DNA of 64,000 nucleotides from Rugamonas apoptosis (GCF_014042355.1 NZ_JACEZU010000001.1:124001-188000), one strand, 5' to 3'. Counted from the stretch's first letter, positions 25,916 to 35,730 are shown. Numbers and translations: made by a program. Notes: generated by a model not told the origin, from the sequence alone.

Positions 25916-28126
25916 TTATCGCGTCGACAGCCGCTCAGCGACTATCTTGGGCGTAATGAATACCAACAATTCCGTCTTGTCATTGGTGCGGCCCGTGGTG
26001 CGGAACAGATAGCCCAGCACCGGTATATCCCCCAGCAAGGGCACCTTGCTCACTTCCTTGCGCTCGACCTGCTGGTAAATGCCGCCCAGCACCACCGTGC
26101 CGCCGTTCTCCACCATGACCTGGGTCTTGACGTGCTTGGTGTCGATGGCGAAGCCGGCCCGGGTTTCCTGGCCCACGCTGTCCTTGTTGACGTCCACATC
26201 CACCACCACGTTGCCGTCGGGCGTGATCTGGGGCGTCACCTCCAGCCGCAGGTTGGCCTTGCGGAACACGATCGAGGTGGCGCCACTGCTGGTGGCCACC
26301 TGGTAGGGCAGCTCGATGCCCTGCTCGATCAGGGCCACCGCCTTGTCGGCCGTGATCACGCGCGGGCTGGAAATGATCTTGCCGGTGCCATCGGCCTCCA
26401 GCGCCGACAGTTCCAGGTTGAGGAAACGGTTGGCGGCCGACGAGAACAGGCTGACGGCCAGGTTGCCGGCCGAGACGCCGTTGATGTTGGCGGCCGGCAG
26501 GTTGATGAACTGGGTGTTGTTGTAGCCGTCGCCCTTGTCCGGGGTCTGGCCCGTCACCTGCCCCACCCCGGTCAAGTTGCCGCCGATGGCGATGCGGGTG
26601 TTGCTGTTGCCGATCTGGTAGCCCGAGTCGCCGCCGCGCAAGGTGCGCATGTCGGAAAAGCCCAGCTTGGCGCCCAGGTTGCGGGTGAAGGTGTCGCTGG
26701 CCTCGACGATACGGGCCTCGATCAGCACTTGCTTGGTGGCGATGTCGGTCTTGGCGATCAGCTTGCGGATATCGTCGAGCTTGGAGGCGATGTCGGTCAC
26801 GAACAGCTGGTTGGTGCGCGGCTCGATGATGGCGCTGCCGCGCTTGGACAGCATGCGGTTCTTGTCGCCGGCGCCGCCGCCGTCGAGCCCGAACACGGTC
26901 TTGAACGCTTCAGCCTTCTGGTAGTTGAGCTGGAAGATCTCGGACTTGAGCGGCTCCAGGTCGGCGATCTGGGCTCTCTGCTCCAGTTCCAGCTTTTCCT
27001 TGGTCAGCAGCTCATCCTTGGGCGCGATCCACAGCACGCTGCCGTTCTTGCGCATATCCAGGCCCTTGGCCTGCAGCACCACGTCCAGCGCCTGGTCCCA
27101 CGGCACTTCCTTCAGACGCAAGGTCAGGTTGCCCGACACGCTGTCGCTGGTGATGATGTTCAAGCCCGAGATGTCGGCGATGGCCTGCAGCGCGGCCCGC
27201 ACTTCCACGTTCTGGAAGTTGAAGGTCAGCTTCTCGCCACGGTAGCCCTGGCTGCCCTGGGTCAGCTTGTTGGGGTCTTCCTTGATCGGCTTGACGTCGA
27301 TCACCAGCTGGGTTTCGCTCTGGTACACAGTCTGCTCCCACAGGCCGCGCGCCGCGATCGTCATGCGCGTGTTCTCGCCCTGGGGCACAGTGGTGATCAG
27401 GTGCACCGGGGTGCCGAAGTCGCCCACGTCGAGCCGCCGGCGCAGCGTTTCCGGCACGCCCGTCTTGAGGAAGTCCACCACCACGCCGGTGGCCACCTGG
27501 CGCACGTCGACCGCCACCTGGCTGTTGGGCAGGTCGACCACCACCCGGCCTTCGCCGTTGGCGCCACGGCGGAAATCGAGGTCGCGCAGCAGTTGCCGGC
27601 CAGCGGGCGCCGCCGCGGCCGCGCCTTTCGCTGGCGCCACCGGCAAACCGCTGGCGTCGACCGCCGTGGCCACGCCGCCGGAACCGTCGATGGTGAGGAT
27701 GATGGCGTTGCCGTCGATGGCGGTGGCGTAGTTCAGGCTGCGCTTGAGGTTGAACACCAGGCGCGAACGTTCACCGGCCTGCACCACATTCACGCTGTGC
27801 AAATCGCCCAGGTTCAATTCCTGGGTGGTCTTGCCGGTGGCGTTGACGGTGGCGCCGAAGTCGAGCGCGATGCGGGGCGGGTTGGTGATGGCGAAACCGA
27901 TCGGCAGCTTGTCGGGTGCGTCGCGCAGCGCGATCTTGACGATCACGTTGGCCCCCTGCTGGTTGGCGCTGACCGATTCGATGGCGTTGCCGGCGGCGGC
28001 CGTGGCGGCCGGCTGGGCCAGCACGACGCCCGGCCAGGCGGCGCCGGCCAGCGCCAGCGCCATGGCCAGCGAGAGGCCGGCCTGGCGCGCACGCGCGCCC
28101 AGCGCGGTGGGGAGGAAGGGCATCAT
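25916..28126 (-). CDS. pilQ: Type IV pilus secretin PilQ
   Basis: 736 residues. A signal peptide ending VLAQP is followed by AMIN-like domains (about 30-230), a secretin/TonB short domain, N0/N1-type domains, then the secretin barrel (GTGKIISSPRVITADKA, NVVVDVDVNKDSVG) and a typical C-terminal end. It forms the outer-membrane ring that lets the pilus exit. ATG 28126 overlaps the pilP stop (ATGA). The frame is open further upstream through pilP, but that is a shadow and not a longer PilQ. Confidence 0.96.
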   Translation of the reverse strand: MMPFLPTALGARARQAGLSLAMALALAGAAWPGVVLAQPAATAAAGNAIESVSANQQGANVIVKIALRDAPDKLPIGFAITNPPRIALDFGATVNATGKTTQELNLGDLHSVNVVQAGERSRLVFNLKRSLNYATAIDGNAIILTIDGSGGVATAVDASGLPVAPAKGAAAAAPAGRQLLRDLDFRRGANGEGRVVVDLPNSQVAVDVRQVATGVVVDFLKTGVPETLRRRLDVGDFGTPVHLITTVPQGENTRMTIAARGLWEQTVYQSETQLVIDVKPIKEDPNKLTQGSQGYRGEKLTFNFQNVEVRAALQAIADISGLNIITSDSVSGNLTLRLKEVPWDQALDVVLQAKGLDMRKNGSVLWIAPKDELLTKEKLELEQRAQIADLEPLKSEIFQLNYQKAEAFKTVFGLDGGGAGDKNRMLSKRGSAIIEPRTNQLFVTDIASKLDDIRKLIAKTDIATKQVLIEARIVEASDTFTRNLGAKLGFSDMRTLRGGDSGYQIGNSNTRIAIGGNLTGVGQVTGQTPDKGDGYNNTQFINLPAANINGVSAGNLAVSLFSSAANRFLNLELSALEADGTGKIISSPRVITADKAVALIEQGIELPYQVATSSGATSIVFRKANLRLEVTPQITPDGNVVVDVDVNKDSVGQETRAGFAIDTKHVKTQVMVENGGTVVLGGIYQQVERKEVSKVPLLGDIPVLGYLFRTTGRTNDKTELLVFITPKIVAERLSTR

Positions 28127-28677
28127 TTGGTGGTCTCCTTGCTTTCCTGCAGCTCCAACTTCGACATGCGTTCGACCCAGTCGCCGGTCGCATCCTGTAC
28201 GATTTCCTTGATATTGACGGCACCCTCGGTGACGCTGGTGATCAGGCCGAAGTTCTGGCCCACGTGCTGGCCGGGCCGGACCTGGTACACGCCGCGGTCG
28301 ATCTGCAGCAAGGCGTAGATCACGCCGCCTTTTTGCAGCGTGCCCACCATTTTCACCGTGTCGAGCGGGAAGCTCTCCAGCAATTCCTTGCGGCGCTCCA
28401 TGTCGGGCCGCACGCCGCCGCCGCGGTTGGCGGCCTTGGCCAGCTCCACCAGCAGCTTGTTGGGATTGAAGGGGTCGATGGCGTCGTTGGAAGCATAGGC
28501 GAACGGGATGAAGGTCTTCGGTGGCGTCAGTGGCTGCACGGCCACGCGCGCCTGGCCATCGACCTCCTTCATCCACTGCCGCACTTCCTGCTCGTCGCTG
28601 TTGCCGCAACCGGCCAGCGCCACGGTGGCGCCCAGCGCCGCCAGCACGGCGCGCGAGGTGGGGAGCTGTGTGATCAT
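28123..28677 (-). CDS. pilP: Type IV pilus assembly lipoprotein PilP
   Basis: 184 residues. The lipobox LAGC (Cys23) is followed by a Pro-rich linker and a small beta domain that contacts PilQ (GVYQVRPGQHVGQNFGLI, VNIKEIVQDATGDWVER). PilP links the inner-membrane PilMNO complex to the secretin. It starts within the pilO stop and ends in the pilQ start, so all three are coupled. Confidence 0.95.
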   Translation of the reverse strand: MITQLPTSRAVLAALGATVALAGCGNSDEQEVRQWMKEVDGQARVAVQPLTPPKTFIPFAYASNDAIDPFNPNKLLVELAKAANRGGGVRPDMERRKELLESFPLDTVKMVGTLQKGGVIYALLQIDRGVYQVRPGQHVGQNFGLITSVTEGAVNIKEIVQDATGDWVERMSKLELQESKETTK

Positions 28678-29333
28678 TTCTTCGCCGCCTTCTTCTTGTC
28701 GGCCATGGCCTTGCGCTGGGCCGCCACTTCCTCCGGATCGAGGTAGCGGAAGGTCTTGGCCACGGCGTCCAGCGTCAAGCCGCCATCCTTGCCGGCCGTG
28801 ATGGCCATGTTGTTGAGCGTGACGATGCGCGGCAGGTTGGCCATGTCGCCCGTGAACGCGCCGATGTCGTGGTAGCCGCCCGTGACCTTGATGTCGATCG
28901 GCAGCTCGGCGTAATAATCCTTGACCACCACCTGGCCCGGCTTGAACAGCTCGAACTGCAAGCCGCGCCCCAGGCCGGCCTGGTTGATGTCCGACAGCAG
29001 GGCCGCCATTTCCGCCTTGCTCGGCAGTTGTTTCTGCAGCCGCTCCACATACTGGTCCACTTGCACCTTCTGCGCGCGCAAGGCGTCCAGGTTGACGGCC
29101 TGGCCAGCCTTGAAGCGGTATTCGTCCCGCAAGCGCTGTTCGGCCTGGGCGCCCGCGTCCTGTTCCTCGAACTGGCTGTCCCAGTAGGCGAAATAACCGA
29201 GCGCCACCACGCCCACCAGCACCCCCACGGCGCACAGCAGGCGCGGCGCCAGCGGCCACTGGCCCGGATGCCGGTCATTCAGGCCACGAAACTGCGCCGC
29301 CAGCGACTCCCCCATTAATTTCAGATCGGCCAT
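28674..29333 (-). CDS. pilO: Type IV pilus alignment protein PilO
   Basis: 219 residues. One N-terminal membrane helix (LLCAVGVLVGVVALGYFAYW) is followed by a coiled coil and a ferredoxin-like periplasmic domain. It forms heterodimers with PilN in the inner-membrane alignment complex. ATG 29333 has AGGA six bases upstream and is preferred over an upstream TTG that overlaps pilN. Confidence 0.95.
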   Translation of the reverse strand: MADLKLMGESLAAQFRGLNDRHPGQWPLAPRLLCAVGVLVGVVALGYFAYWDSQFEEQDAGAQAEQRLRDEYRFKAGQAVNLDALRAQKVQVDQYVERLQKQLPSKAEMAALLSDINQAGLGRGLQFELFKPGQVVVKDYYAELPIDIKVTGGYHDIGAFTGDMANLPRIVTLNNMAITAGKDGGLTLDAVAKTFRYLDPEEVAAQRKAMADKKKAAKK

Positions 29334-29347
29334 GTCGGTTCCTGTGT

Positions 29348-30034
29348 TCAAGGCTTGGCCGGCGGCAAGCCGGTGGCCGGTGCGCTGGCCACGGCGGCCG
29401 GATTGGCGCCCGCAGCGGCGCCGGCGCCGGCGGGCTTGGCGCCCGGCTTGGCACCCGGCTCAGGCTGGTCCTTGTCGCGCGGACGCTTGATATTGACGGT
29501 GAGGTTGAACTCCACCACCTTCTTGGCCGTCTTGCCCTGGCCCAGGCCGGTGGAACGCACTTCGATCAGGTCGGGACGCTCGAGCCACGGCGAGGCGCCG
29601 GCCAGGTTGCGCAGCAGTTCGGAGACCCGCTCCTGCGATTGGGCATAACCGTTGACGCTCACTTTCTGGGCTTCCTGCTTGAACGCTTTCAGGTAGACCC
29701 CGGCCGGGGTTTGCTTGACCAGCTCATCCATCAGGTAGACCGGCTGGTTGCGGTCACCCTGCAAATCCTCCACCGCCTGCTGGCGCGCCTTGAGCGCCTC
29801 GATCTCCTGCTTCAAGCTGGCAATTTCCGCGATCTTCTTGTCGAGTGAAACGATGGCGGCCTTGATCACCTGGTTGCGTTCATTCTGGATCGAGATGCGG
29901 CGCGCGTTGTAGGCCCCCACCAGCAGCACGATGGCGGCGCCGGCGACGGCGCCCAGACCCAGCAAGGCGAAGAAGGCGGTCTTCTTCTGCTTGCGCTTTT
30001 CCTCGCGGTGAGGCAGCAGGTTAATCCGGATCAT
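29348..30034 (-). CDS. pilN: Type IV pilus alignment protein PilN
   Basis: 228 residues. The N-terminal MIRINLLPHREEKRK is the conserved cytoplasmic tail that binds PilM. A single membrane helix, a coiled coil and a periplasmic domain follow, then an unusual Pro/Ala/Gly-rich tail of about 40 residues (KPGAKPAGAGAAAG). Its start overlaps the pilM stop by one base pair, so translation is coupled. Confidence 0.95.
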   Translation of the reverse strand: MIRINLLPHREEKRKQKKTAFFALLGLGAVAGAAIVLLVGAYNARRISIQNERNQVIKAAIVSLDKKIAEIASLKQEIEALKARQQAVEDLQGDRNQPVYLMDELVKQTPAGVYLKAFKQEAQKVSVNGYAQSQERVSELLRNLAGASPWLERPDLIEVRSTGLGQGKTAKKVVEFNLTVNIKRPRDKDQPEPGAKPGAKPAGAGAAAGANPAAVASAPATGLPPAKP

Positions 30035-31110
30035 CAGCCCATCCTCCGCAAGGCCAGGCCGCAGGCGACCAGGTAGGCAGGCGCGTCGGTGCGCAACTGC
30101 GATTCACGCACGGACGGCGCCAGCGTCATGCCCTTGAAGGGCGACACCACGGCGCTGGAAATCTTGGTGCGGCTGGCCACCAGGTCCAGCAAGCCGGGGA
30201 TCAGGGCGCAGCCGCCGGCCAGGTACAACTGGTCGACCTTGGTGTAGGGCGTGGAGGTGAAGAAGAACTGGATCGCGCGCGTCACTTCCAGCGCGGCGCT
30301 TTCCAGGAATGGGGTCAGCAGGTCGTCGGCGTAGTTGTCGGGCAGGTCACCCGATTTCTTGCGCGCCTCGGCCTCGTCCCACGCCATGCCGTAGGCGCGC
30401 ACGATGTCCTGGGTCAGCGTGGCGCCGCCGAACGCTTGCTCGCGCTCGTAGATGGTGGCGCCATCCAGCAGCACCGAGATATGGGTGGCCTGGGCGCCGA
30501 TCTGGAACAGCGCCACCACCTGGCCGGCGCCAGCGTCGGGCTGCAAGGCCATCACCCGGTCCAGCGCCGCGCGCGCCGCATACGATTCGATATCCATCAC
30601 CAGCGCCTTCAGGCCGGACGCCTCGGCGATGGCCACCCGGTCCTCCACTTTTTCGCGGCGCGAGGCGGCCAGCATGACTTCGATGTCTTCCGGCGAACCG
30701 GCGGCCGGGCCGATCACGTCGAAGTCCAGGCTGACCTCGTCCAGCGCGAACGGGATGTACTGGCTCGCTTCCGATTCCACCTGCACTTCCAGCTGGTCTT
30801 CCGACAGCCCCGCCGGCAGGATGATTTTCTTGGTGATCACGGACGCGGGCGGCATGCCCAGCGCCACGTGTCTGGCGCGCGTACCGCTCTTCTTCCACAC
30901 CCGGCGCACGGCGTCGACCACCTGGTCCAGGTTCTCGATATTACCGTCCACCACGGCGCCGCGCGGCAGCGGTTCGGCCGCGTAGCATTCCAGCCGGATG
31001 CCATCCTTGCCGGCCGGCGCCAGTTCCACCAGGCGCACGCTGGAGGTGCTGATGTCGATCCCGACCAGCGGCGGCTTGCCCTGGCCCAGCAGATTCTGCA
31101 GGTCGATCAT
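30034..31110 (-). CDS. pilM: Type IV pilus actin-like ATPase PilM
   Basis: 358 residues. An actin/FtsA-like fold begins with VGIDISTSSVRLVELA; the C-terminal LAGGCALIPGLLDLVA region belongs to the same nucleotide fold. It sits on the cytoplasmic side and binds the PilN tail, aligning the pilus machine. It is the first gene of pilMNOPQ and divergent from mrcA, a conserved arrangement. Confidence 0.95.
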   Translation of the reverse strand: MIDLQNLLGQGKPPLVGIDISTSSVRLVELAPAGKDGIRLECYAAEPLPRGAVVDGNIENLDQVVDAVRRVWKKSGTRARHVALGMPPASVITKKIILPAGLSEDQLEVQVESEASQYIPFALDEVSLDFDVIGPAAGSPEDIEVMLAASRREKVEDRVAIAEASGLKALVMDIESYAARAALDRVMALQPDAGAGQVVALFQIGAQATHISVLLDGATIYEREQAFGGATLTQDIVRAYGMAWDEAEARKKSGDLPDNYADDLLTPFLESAALEVTRAIQFFFTSTPYTKVDQLYLAGGCALIPGLLDLVASRTKISSAVVSPFKGMTLAPSVRESQLRTDAPAYLVACGLALRRMG

Positions 31111-31467
31111 CGCCGCCCCCCGCGGTCATGGGCGGTGGCACGGCCACGGCCATCACCGCCGCCGCTGTACTGCCTGACGTGCACTGGAACTGTTTGCATA
31201 GGGAACTCGAGGGAAAACCAGCGTTTAGACTGCGAACATAAGTTGGTACATTAAATGCTGGCAATATAAGTGTAAAGGTATTTCTATTGTGCACAATTGG
31301 CCTGGTGTGCCCCTTGCGCCACACTCGCGCGCCGTGCTGTGGCAGCCTGAATAACTAAGTTGTTTTGTTGTTCACGCGGAAATTTCCTGTGCCACGCCAG
31401 CATCGCGCCGCCGCCCCTGCCGCTCGCTTATAATGGCCCGCACTTGATACCGAAAGCGATCGCGCGC
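31111..31467. promoter_or_regulatory. Divergent promoter region, pilM (left) and mrcA (right)
   Basis: No gene is supported in these 357 bases. TATAAT at 31429-31434 is a consensus -10 for mrcA, with no convincing -35. For pilM, a minus-strand TTTACA (complement of 31271-31276) about 17 bases from TAATGT is a weak candidate pair. The central part is AT-richer than the flanks. Confidence 0.4.
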
Positions 31468-33813
31468 ATGACTTCCACCCCTACGGTTCCACCCGCCTCC
31501 ACCCCACCCGCCGCCAATGGCGGCCGCCCCCGACGTTTCTTCCTGATGGCCGGCATCACCATGGTGGGCCTGGGCCTGGGCGCCCTGCTGCTGGTGGTAC
31601 TGGGCCTGGCGCTGGCCTACCCCAACCTGCCGGAACTGGACACGCTGACGGACTACCGGCCGAAGATGCCGCTGCGCATCTTTTCCTCCGACAACGTGCT
31701 GATCGGCGAGTTCGGCGAGGAACGGCGCAACCTGGTGCGCTTCAAGGACATTCCAGACGTGATGAAGAAGGCCGTGCTGGCCATCGAGGACGACCGCTTC
31801 TACGAGCACGGCGGCATCGACTACATGGGCATCCTGCGGGCGAGCGTGCACAACCTGACGGGCGGCGCGCGCCAGGGCGCCTCCACCATCACCCAGCAGG
31901 TGGCGCGCAACTTCTTCCTGTCGAGCGAACAGACCCTCAAGCGCAAGGCGTATGAGGCGCTGCTGGCATGGAAGATCGAACAGAACCTCAGCAAGGACCA
32001 GATCCTCGAGGTGTACATGAACCAGATCTACCTGGGCCAGCGCGCCTACGGCTTCTCGTCGGCGGCCCAGATTTATTTCGGCAAGAACCTGAAGGATATC
32101 TCCGTGGCCGAGGCGGCCATGCTGGCCGGCCTGCCCAAGGCGCCGTCGGCCTACAACCCGGTGGTCAACCCGAAACGGGCGCGCACGCGCCAGCAGTACA
32201 TCCTGGTGCGCATGCACGAGCTGGGCTACATCAGCGACAAGCAGTTCGAACAAGCCAAGGCCGAGCAGCTCAAGGTCAAGACCGACAGCAGCGAGTTCGG
32301 CGTGCACGCCGAGTATGTGGCGGAAATGGCGCGCCAGCTGGTCTATGAGCAGTTCAAGGAAGACACCTACACCCGTGGCCTGAACGTATTCACCACCATC
32401 ACCAAGGCCGACCAGGACGCGGCCTACCTGGCGCTGCGCCGGGGCGTGATGGATTACGAGAAGCGCCACGCCTACCGCGGGCCGGAAGCCTACATCGACA
32501 TCCCCGGCAACAAGGAGGAGGCCGACGACGCCATCGAGTCGGAACTGGCCGACCACCCCGACAGCGACGACATCGTGGCCGCCATGGTGCTGCAGGCGTC
32601 GCCGCAAAAGATCACGGCCGTCACCGCCTCGGGCGAGGAGATCACCATCACGGGCGCGGGCCTGGAGATGGGCCGCTCGTGGCTGTCGGACAAGGCCGCG
32701 CCCAACAAGCGCATCCGCCGTGGCGCCGTGATCCGCGTGATGCAGGAAGGCAAGGACTGGCAAGTGACGCAGATGCCGGAAATCGAATCGGCCTTCATCT
32801 CGGCCAGCACCCAGGATGGCGCCATCAAGGCCATGGTGGGCGGCTTCGATTACAACCGCAACAAGTTCAACCACGTGACCCAGGCCTGGCGCCAGCCCGG
32901 TTCCTCGTTCAAGCCCTTCATCTATTCGGCTTCGCTGGAACGGGGCCTGTCGCCGGCCACCGTGATCAACGACGCGCCGATCTCGTTCGACGCCGGCCAG
33001 ACCGGCGGCCAGGCGTGGGAACCGAAGAACTACGACAACAAGTATGAAGGGCCGATGACCATGCGCCGCGGCTTGACCAAGTCCAAGAACATGATCTCGA
33101 TCCGCATCCTGAACAGGATCGGCGCCAAGTACGGCCAGGAATACAGCACCCGCTTCGGCTTCGACGCCGACAAGAATCCGCCCTACCTGACGCTGGCGCT
33201 GGGCGCGGGCAACGTGACGCCGCTGCAGATGGCAGGCGCCTACGCCGTGTTCGCCAACGGCGGCTACAAGGTCAGCCCTTACCTGATCGCCAGGGTGACG
33301 GACGCGGACGGCAAGGTGCTGTCGCAGGCCGCGCCGGAGCTGGCCGGCGACGACAAGAACCGCGTGATCGACGAGCGCAACGCCTTCCTGATGGATTCCA
33401 TGCTCAAGGACGTGGTGCGCTTCGGCACGGCCACCAAGGCGCTGGTGCTCAAGCGGCCCGACATCGCCGGCAAGACGGGCACCACCAACGATTCCATCGA
33501 CGCCTGGTTCGCCGGCTACCAGCCCAAGCTGGTGGGCATCGCGTGGATCGGTTACGACCAGCCCAAGAACCTGGGCAACAAGGAAACGGGGGGCGGCCTG
33601 GCGCTGCCGATCTGGATCGGCTACATGCAGAAAGCGCTGAAGAGCATTCCGATCGAGGAACGGGCCGTGCCTGAGGGGATGATGCTGGTGGGCGACGAAT
33701 ACTATTACGCGGAAAATCCGCCCGGCACCGGCGTGCACAACCTGGACGGTCCGGGCCATGGCACGCCAGCCGAGGAAAAAGCCAAGGACACCGTCAAGAA
33801 CGAGCTGTTCTGA
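31468..33813 (+). CDS. mrcA: Penicillin-binding protein 1A (bifunctional class A PBP)
   Basis: 781 residues. One N-terminal membrane anchor is followed by a GT51 glycosyltransferase domain (EDDRFYEHGGIDYMGILRA, QGASTITQQVARN), an OB-like insertion, and a transpeptidase domain with SSFK, SKN and KTGTT motifs. It polymerises and crosslinks peptidoglycan on the periplasmic face. ATG 31468 gives a normal short cytoplasmic tail; longer in-frame starts are not needed. It is divergent from pilM. Confidence 0.96.
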   Translation: MTSTPTVPPASTPPAANGGRPRRFFLMAGITMVGLGLGALLLVVLGLALAYPNLPELDTLTDYRPKMPLRIFSSDNVLIGEFGEERRNLVRFKDIPDVMKKAVLAIEDDRFYEHGGIDYMGILRASVHNLTGGARQGASTITQQVARNFFLSSEQTLKRKAYEALLAWKIEQNLSKDQILEVYMNQIYLGQRAYGFSSAAQIYFGKNLKDISVAEAAMLAGLPKAPSAYNPVVNPKRARTRQQYILVRMHELGYISDKQFEQAKAEQLKVKTDSSEFGVHAEYVAEMARQLVYEQFKEDTYTRGLNVFTTITKADQDAAYLALRRGVMDYEKRHAYRGPEAYIDIPGNKEEADDAIESELADHPDSDDIVAAMVLQASPQKITAVTASGEEITITGAGLEMGRSWLSDKAAPNKRIRRGAVIRVMQEGKDWQVTQMPEIESAFISASTQDGAIKAMVGGFDYNRNKFNHVTQAWRQPGSSFKPFIYSASLERGLSPATVINDAPISFDAGQTGGQAWEPKNYDNKYEGPMTMRRGLTKSKNMISIRILNRIGAKYGQEYSTRFGFDADKNPPYLTLALGAGNVTPLQMAGAYAVFANGGYKVSPYLIARVTDADGKVLSQAAPELAGDDKNRVIDERNAFLMDSMLKDVVRFGTATKALVLKRPDIAGKTGTTNDSIDAWFAGYQPKLVGIAWIGYDQPKNLGNKETGGGLALPIWIGYMQKALKSIPIEERAVPEGMMLVGDEYYYAENPPGTGVHNLDGPGHGTPAEEKAKDTVKNELF

Positions 33814-33849
33814 CGGTCGCCCCACGCCGGCGGGATCAGTCCGGCGACA

Positions 33850-34185
33850 TCAGTCCGGGGCAATGACGACCGGCGAGCCGGACTGGGCGGTCACCAGTTC
33901 GGACAAGGCCGCGTACAGTTCCGTATCGTCGCGCGTGTTGCGCCACTGGCCGTCGCGCTGCCTGTAGTGGAAACCGCCGGCACGCGCGGCCACCCACAGT
34001 TCCCGCATGGCGGCCTGGCTGTTGACGATGATCTTGGAACCGTTGTTGAGGAACTCGATTTCCAGCACATTGCCGCTGCGGCTGCACTCGACATCAAGCA
34101 TGTCCTCGTCGTTCAAGCGGTCCAGCGCCGTCTCGATGGCATTCAGCGCACTTTCCGCCTGCGCCAGGAATTCCGTTTCGCCCAT
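33850..34185 (-). CDS. cyaY: Iron-sulfur cluster assembly protein CyaY (frataxin)
   Basis: 111 residues, the family size. Acidic N-terminal helix (ALDRLNDEDMLDVE), then the frataxin beta sheet (VLEIEFLNNGSKIIVNSQ, LWVAARAGGFHY). It is a small cytosolic iron-binding regulator of Fe-S assembly at IscS. It is divergent from lptM-lysA, the common betaproteobacterial order. Confidence 0.94.
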   Translation of the reverse strand: MGETEFLAQAESALNAIETALDRLNDEDMLDVECSRSGNVLEIEFLNNGSKIIVNSQAAMRELWVAARAGGFHYRQRDGQWRNTRDDTELYAALSELVTAQSGSPVVIAPD

Positions 34186-34214
34186 GCTACACTCCCATAT
34201 TCTCTAGTCAAACC

Positions 34215-34409
34215 ATGATTCTAATCGTGAAGTCCTCCGTCGCGCGCATTCCCCGTGTTTTCGGCACCATCCTGTGCCTGTCCGCCTTGCTGAGCGCCTG
34301 CGGCCAACCCGGCCCGCTGTACCTGCCCAAGGCACCCGCCAAGCCCGCCACGAGCAACGGCCCGGCACCCGCCGCGCCGGCCCCCACCACCTCTGCCATC
34401 GAACATTAA
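34215..34409 (+). CDS. lptM: Small lipoprotein LptM (YifL-like)
   Basis: 64 residues. The signal ends in LLSAC with Cys29, followed by GQPGPLYLP, the LptM/YifL signature, and a Pro/Ala-rich tail. Family knowledge: LptM helps the LptD/LptE translocon mature in the outer membrane. It ends three bases before lysA, the usual location, so the two are cotranscribed. Confidence 0.88.
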   Translation: MILIVKSSVARIPRVFGTILCLSALLSACGQPGPLYLPKAPAKPATSNGPAPAAPAPTTSAIEH

Positions 34410-34412
34410 TTT

Positions 34413-35690
34413 ATGTCGCAATTTGCTTACCAAGACGGCGTGCTGCACGCCGAAGGCGTCGCCCTGAGCGCCGTCGCCGAACAGTTCGGCACCCCGACCT
34501 ACGTCTATTCCAAGGCCGCCCTGCTGGGCAACTTCGCCGCCTACGCCAACGCCTGCCAGGGCCGCGACGCGCTGGTGTGCTACGCCATGAAAGCCAATTC
34601 CAACCTGGCCATCCTGGACTTGCTGGCGCGCCAGGGCGCCGGTTTCGACATCGTGTCCGGCGGCGAGCTGCAACGTGTGATCGCGGCTGGCGGTGATCCG
34701 CGCAAGGTGATCTTCTCGGGCGTGGGTAAAAGCGTGGAAGAAATGCGCCTGGCGCTGCAGCACGACATCCTGTGCTTCAACGTGGAATCGATCCCCGAAC
34801 TGCACCGCCTCAACGAAGTGGCCGGCGCCATGGGCAAGCGGGCCCGCGTGTCGCTGCGCGTGAACCCCAACGTCGATCCCAAGACCCACCCTTATATCGC
34901 CACCGGCCTGAAAGCCAGCAAGTTCGGCGTGGCCTTCGACGACGCGCTGGCCACCTACCGTACGGCGGCCCAGTTGCCGCACCTGGAAGTGGCCGGTATC
35001 GACTGCCATATCGGCTCCCAATTGCTGGACGACACCCCCCTGCTGGAAGCGCTGGACCGCCTGATCGAGCTGATCGACACGCTAGGTGCGGAAGGCATCG
35101 TGCTGCACCACCTGGACATCGGCGGCGGCATCGGCATCAACTATGGTGAGCAGGGCGAAACCCCGCCCGTGGCCGTGGCCGACTACCTGGGCCGCGTATT
35201 CGCCAAGGTGGACGCGTGGCGCGCCGCGCGCCATGACGGCAAGCCGATCAAGGTGATCTTCGAACCGGGCCGCTCCATCGTGGGCAACACGGGTGTGCTG
35301 CTGACGAAAGTGGAATTCATCAAGCACGGCGTGGAAAAGAATTTCTGCGTGGTGGACGCGGCCATGAACGACATGATGCGCCCGGCCCTGTACCAGGCGT
35401 GGATGGATATGCAGGCCGTAGCCCCGGGCAACACGCCGGCCCAGACCTATGACGTGGTGGGTCCGATCTGCGAATCGGGCGACTGGCTGGCGCGCGACCG
35501 CGCCCTGGCGGTGGAACAGGGCGACTTGCTGGCCATGATGCAGGCCGGCGCCTACGGTTTGACGATGGCGTCCAACTACAACACCCGTGGCCGCGCGGCC
35601 GAAGTGATCGTGGACGGCGACGTGTGCCACCTGGTGCGCCGCCGCGAAACCCCGGCCGAGCTGTACGCGCTGGAATCGCTCATCAAGTAA
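34413..35690 (+). CDS. lysA: Diaminopimelate decarboxylase
   Basis: 425 residues. The PLP lysine lies in YAMKANSN, the GGG motif is in HLDIGGGIG, and CESGDW near residue 350 belongs to the active site at the dimer interface. It catalyses the last step of lysine synthesis from meso-diaminopimelate. It follows lptM directly and ends in a GC-rich hairpin. Confidence 0.97.
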   Translation: MSQFAYQDGVLHAEGVALSAVAEQFGTPTYVYSKAALLGNFAAYANACQGRDALVCYAMKANSNLAILDLLARQGAGFDIVSGGELQRVIAAGGDPRKVIFSGVGKSVEEMRLALQHDILCFNVESIPELHRLNEVAGAMGKRARVSLRVNPNVDPKTHPYIATGLKASKFGVAFDDALATYRTAAQLPHLEVAGIDCHIGSQLLDDTPLLEALDRLIELIDTLGAEGIVLHHLDIGGGIGINYGEQGETPPVAVADYLGRVFAKVDAWRAARHDGKPIKVIFEPGRSIVGNTGVLLTKVEFIKHGVEKNFCVVDAAMNDMMRPALYQAWMDMQAVAPGNTPAQTYDVVGPICESGDWLARDRALAVEQGDLLAMMQAGAYGLTMASNYNTRGRAAEVIVDGDVCHLVRRRETPAELYALESLIK

Positions 35691-35702
35691 TTCCCCTCCC
35701 CT

Positions 35703-35730
35703 GCGGGCCGTCACTGTCGCGGCGGCCCGC
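35703..35730. terminator. GC-rich hairpin between convergent lysA and msrQ
   Basis: GCGGGCCG (35703-35710) and CGGCCCGC (35723-35730) form an 8-bp stem with a 12-nt loop, 13 bases past the lysA stop. A pyrimidine-rich stretch (CCTTCCCTCT) follows. It is a plausible terminator without a T-run. Confidence 0.5.

Noticed and set aside
24266..28318. A 1350-codon open frame on the plus strand opposite the Ig-like gene and pilQ
   Set aside because: It is His/Gly/Arg/Ala-rich without domain-like patterns, and it crosses several well-supported minus-strand genes. High GC and third-position bias produce such antisense frames.
25916..28609. PilQ extended upstream through pilP to 897 residues
   Set aside because: The extra residues are a shadow of pilP, and a signal peptide begins exactly at ATG 28126.
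31372..33825. An 817-codon frame antisense to mrcA
   Set aside because: It mirrors the mrcA frame almost exactly and has no recognisable motif.
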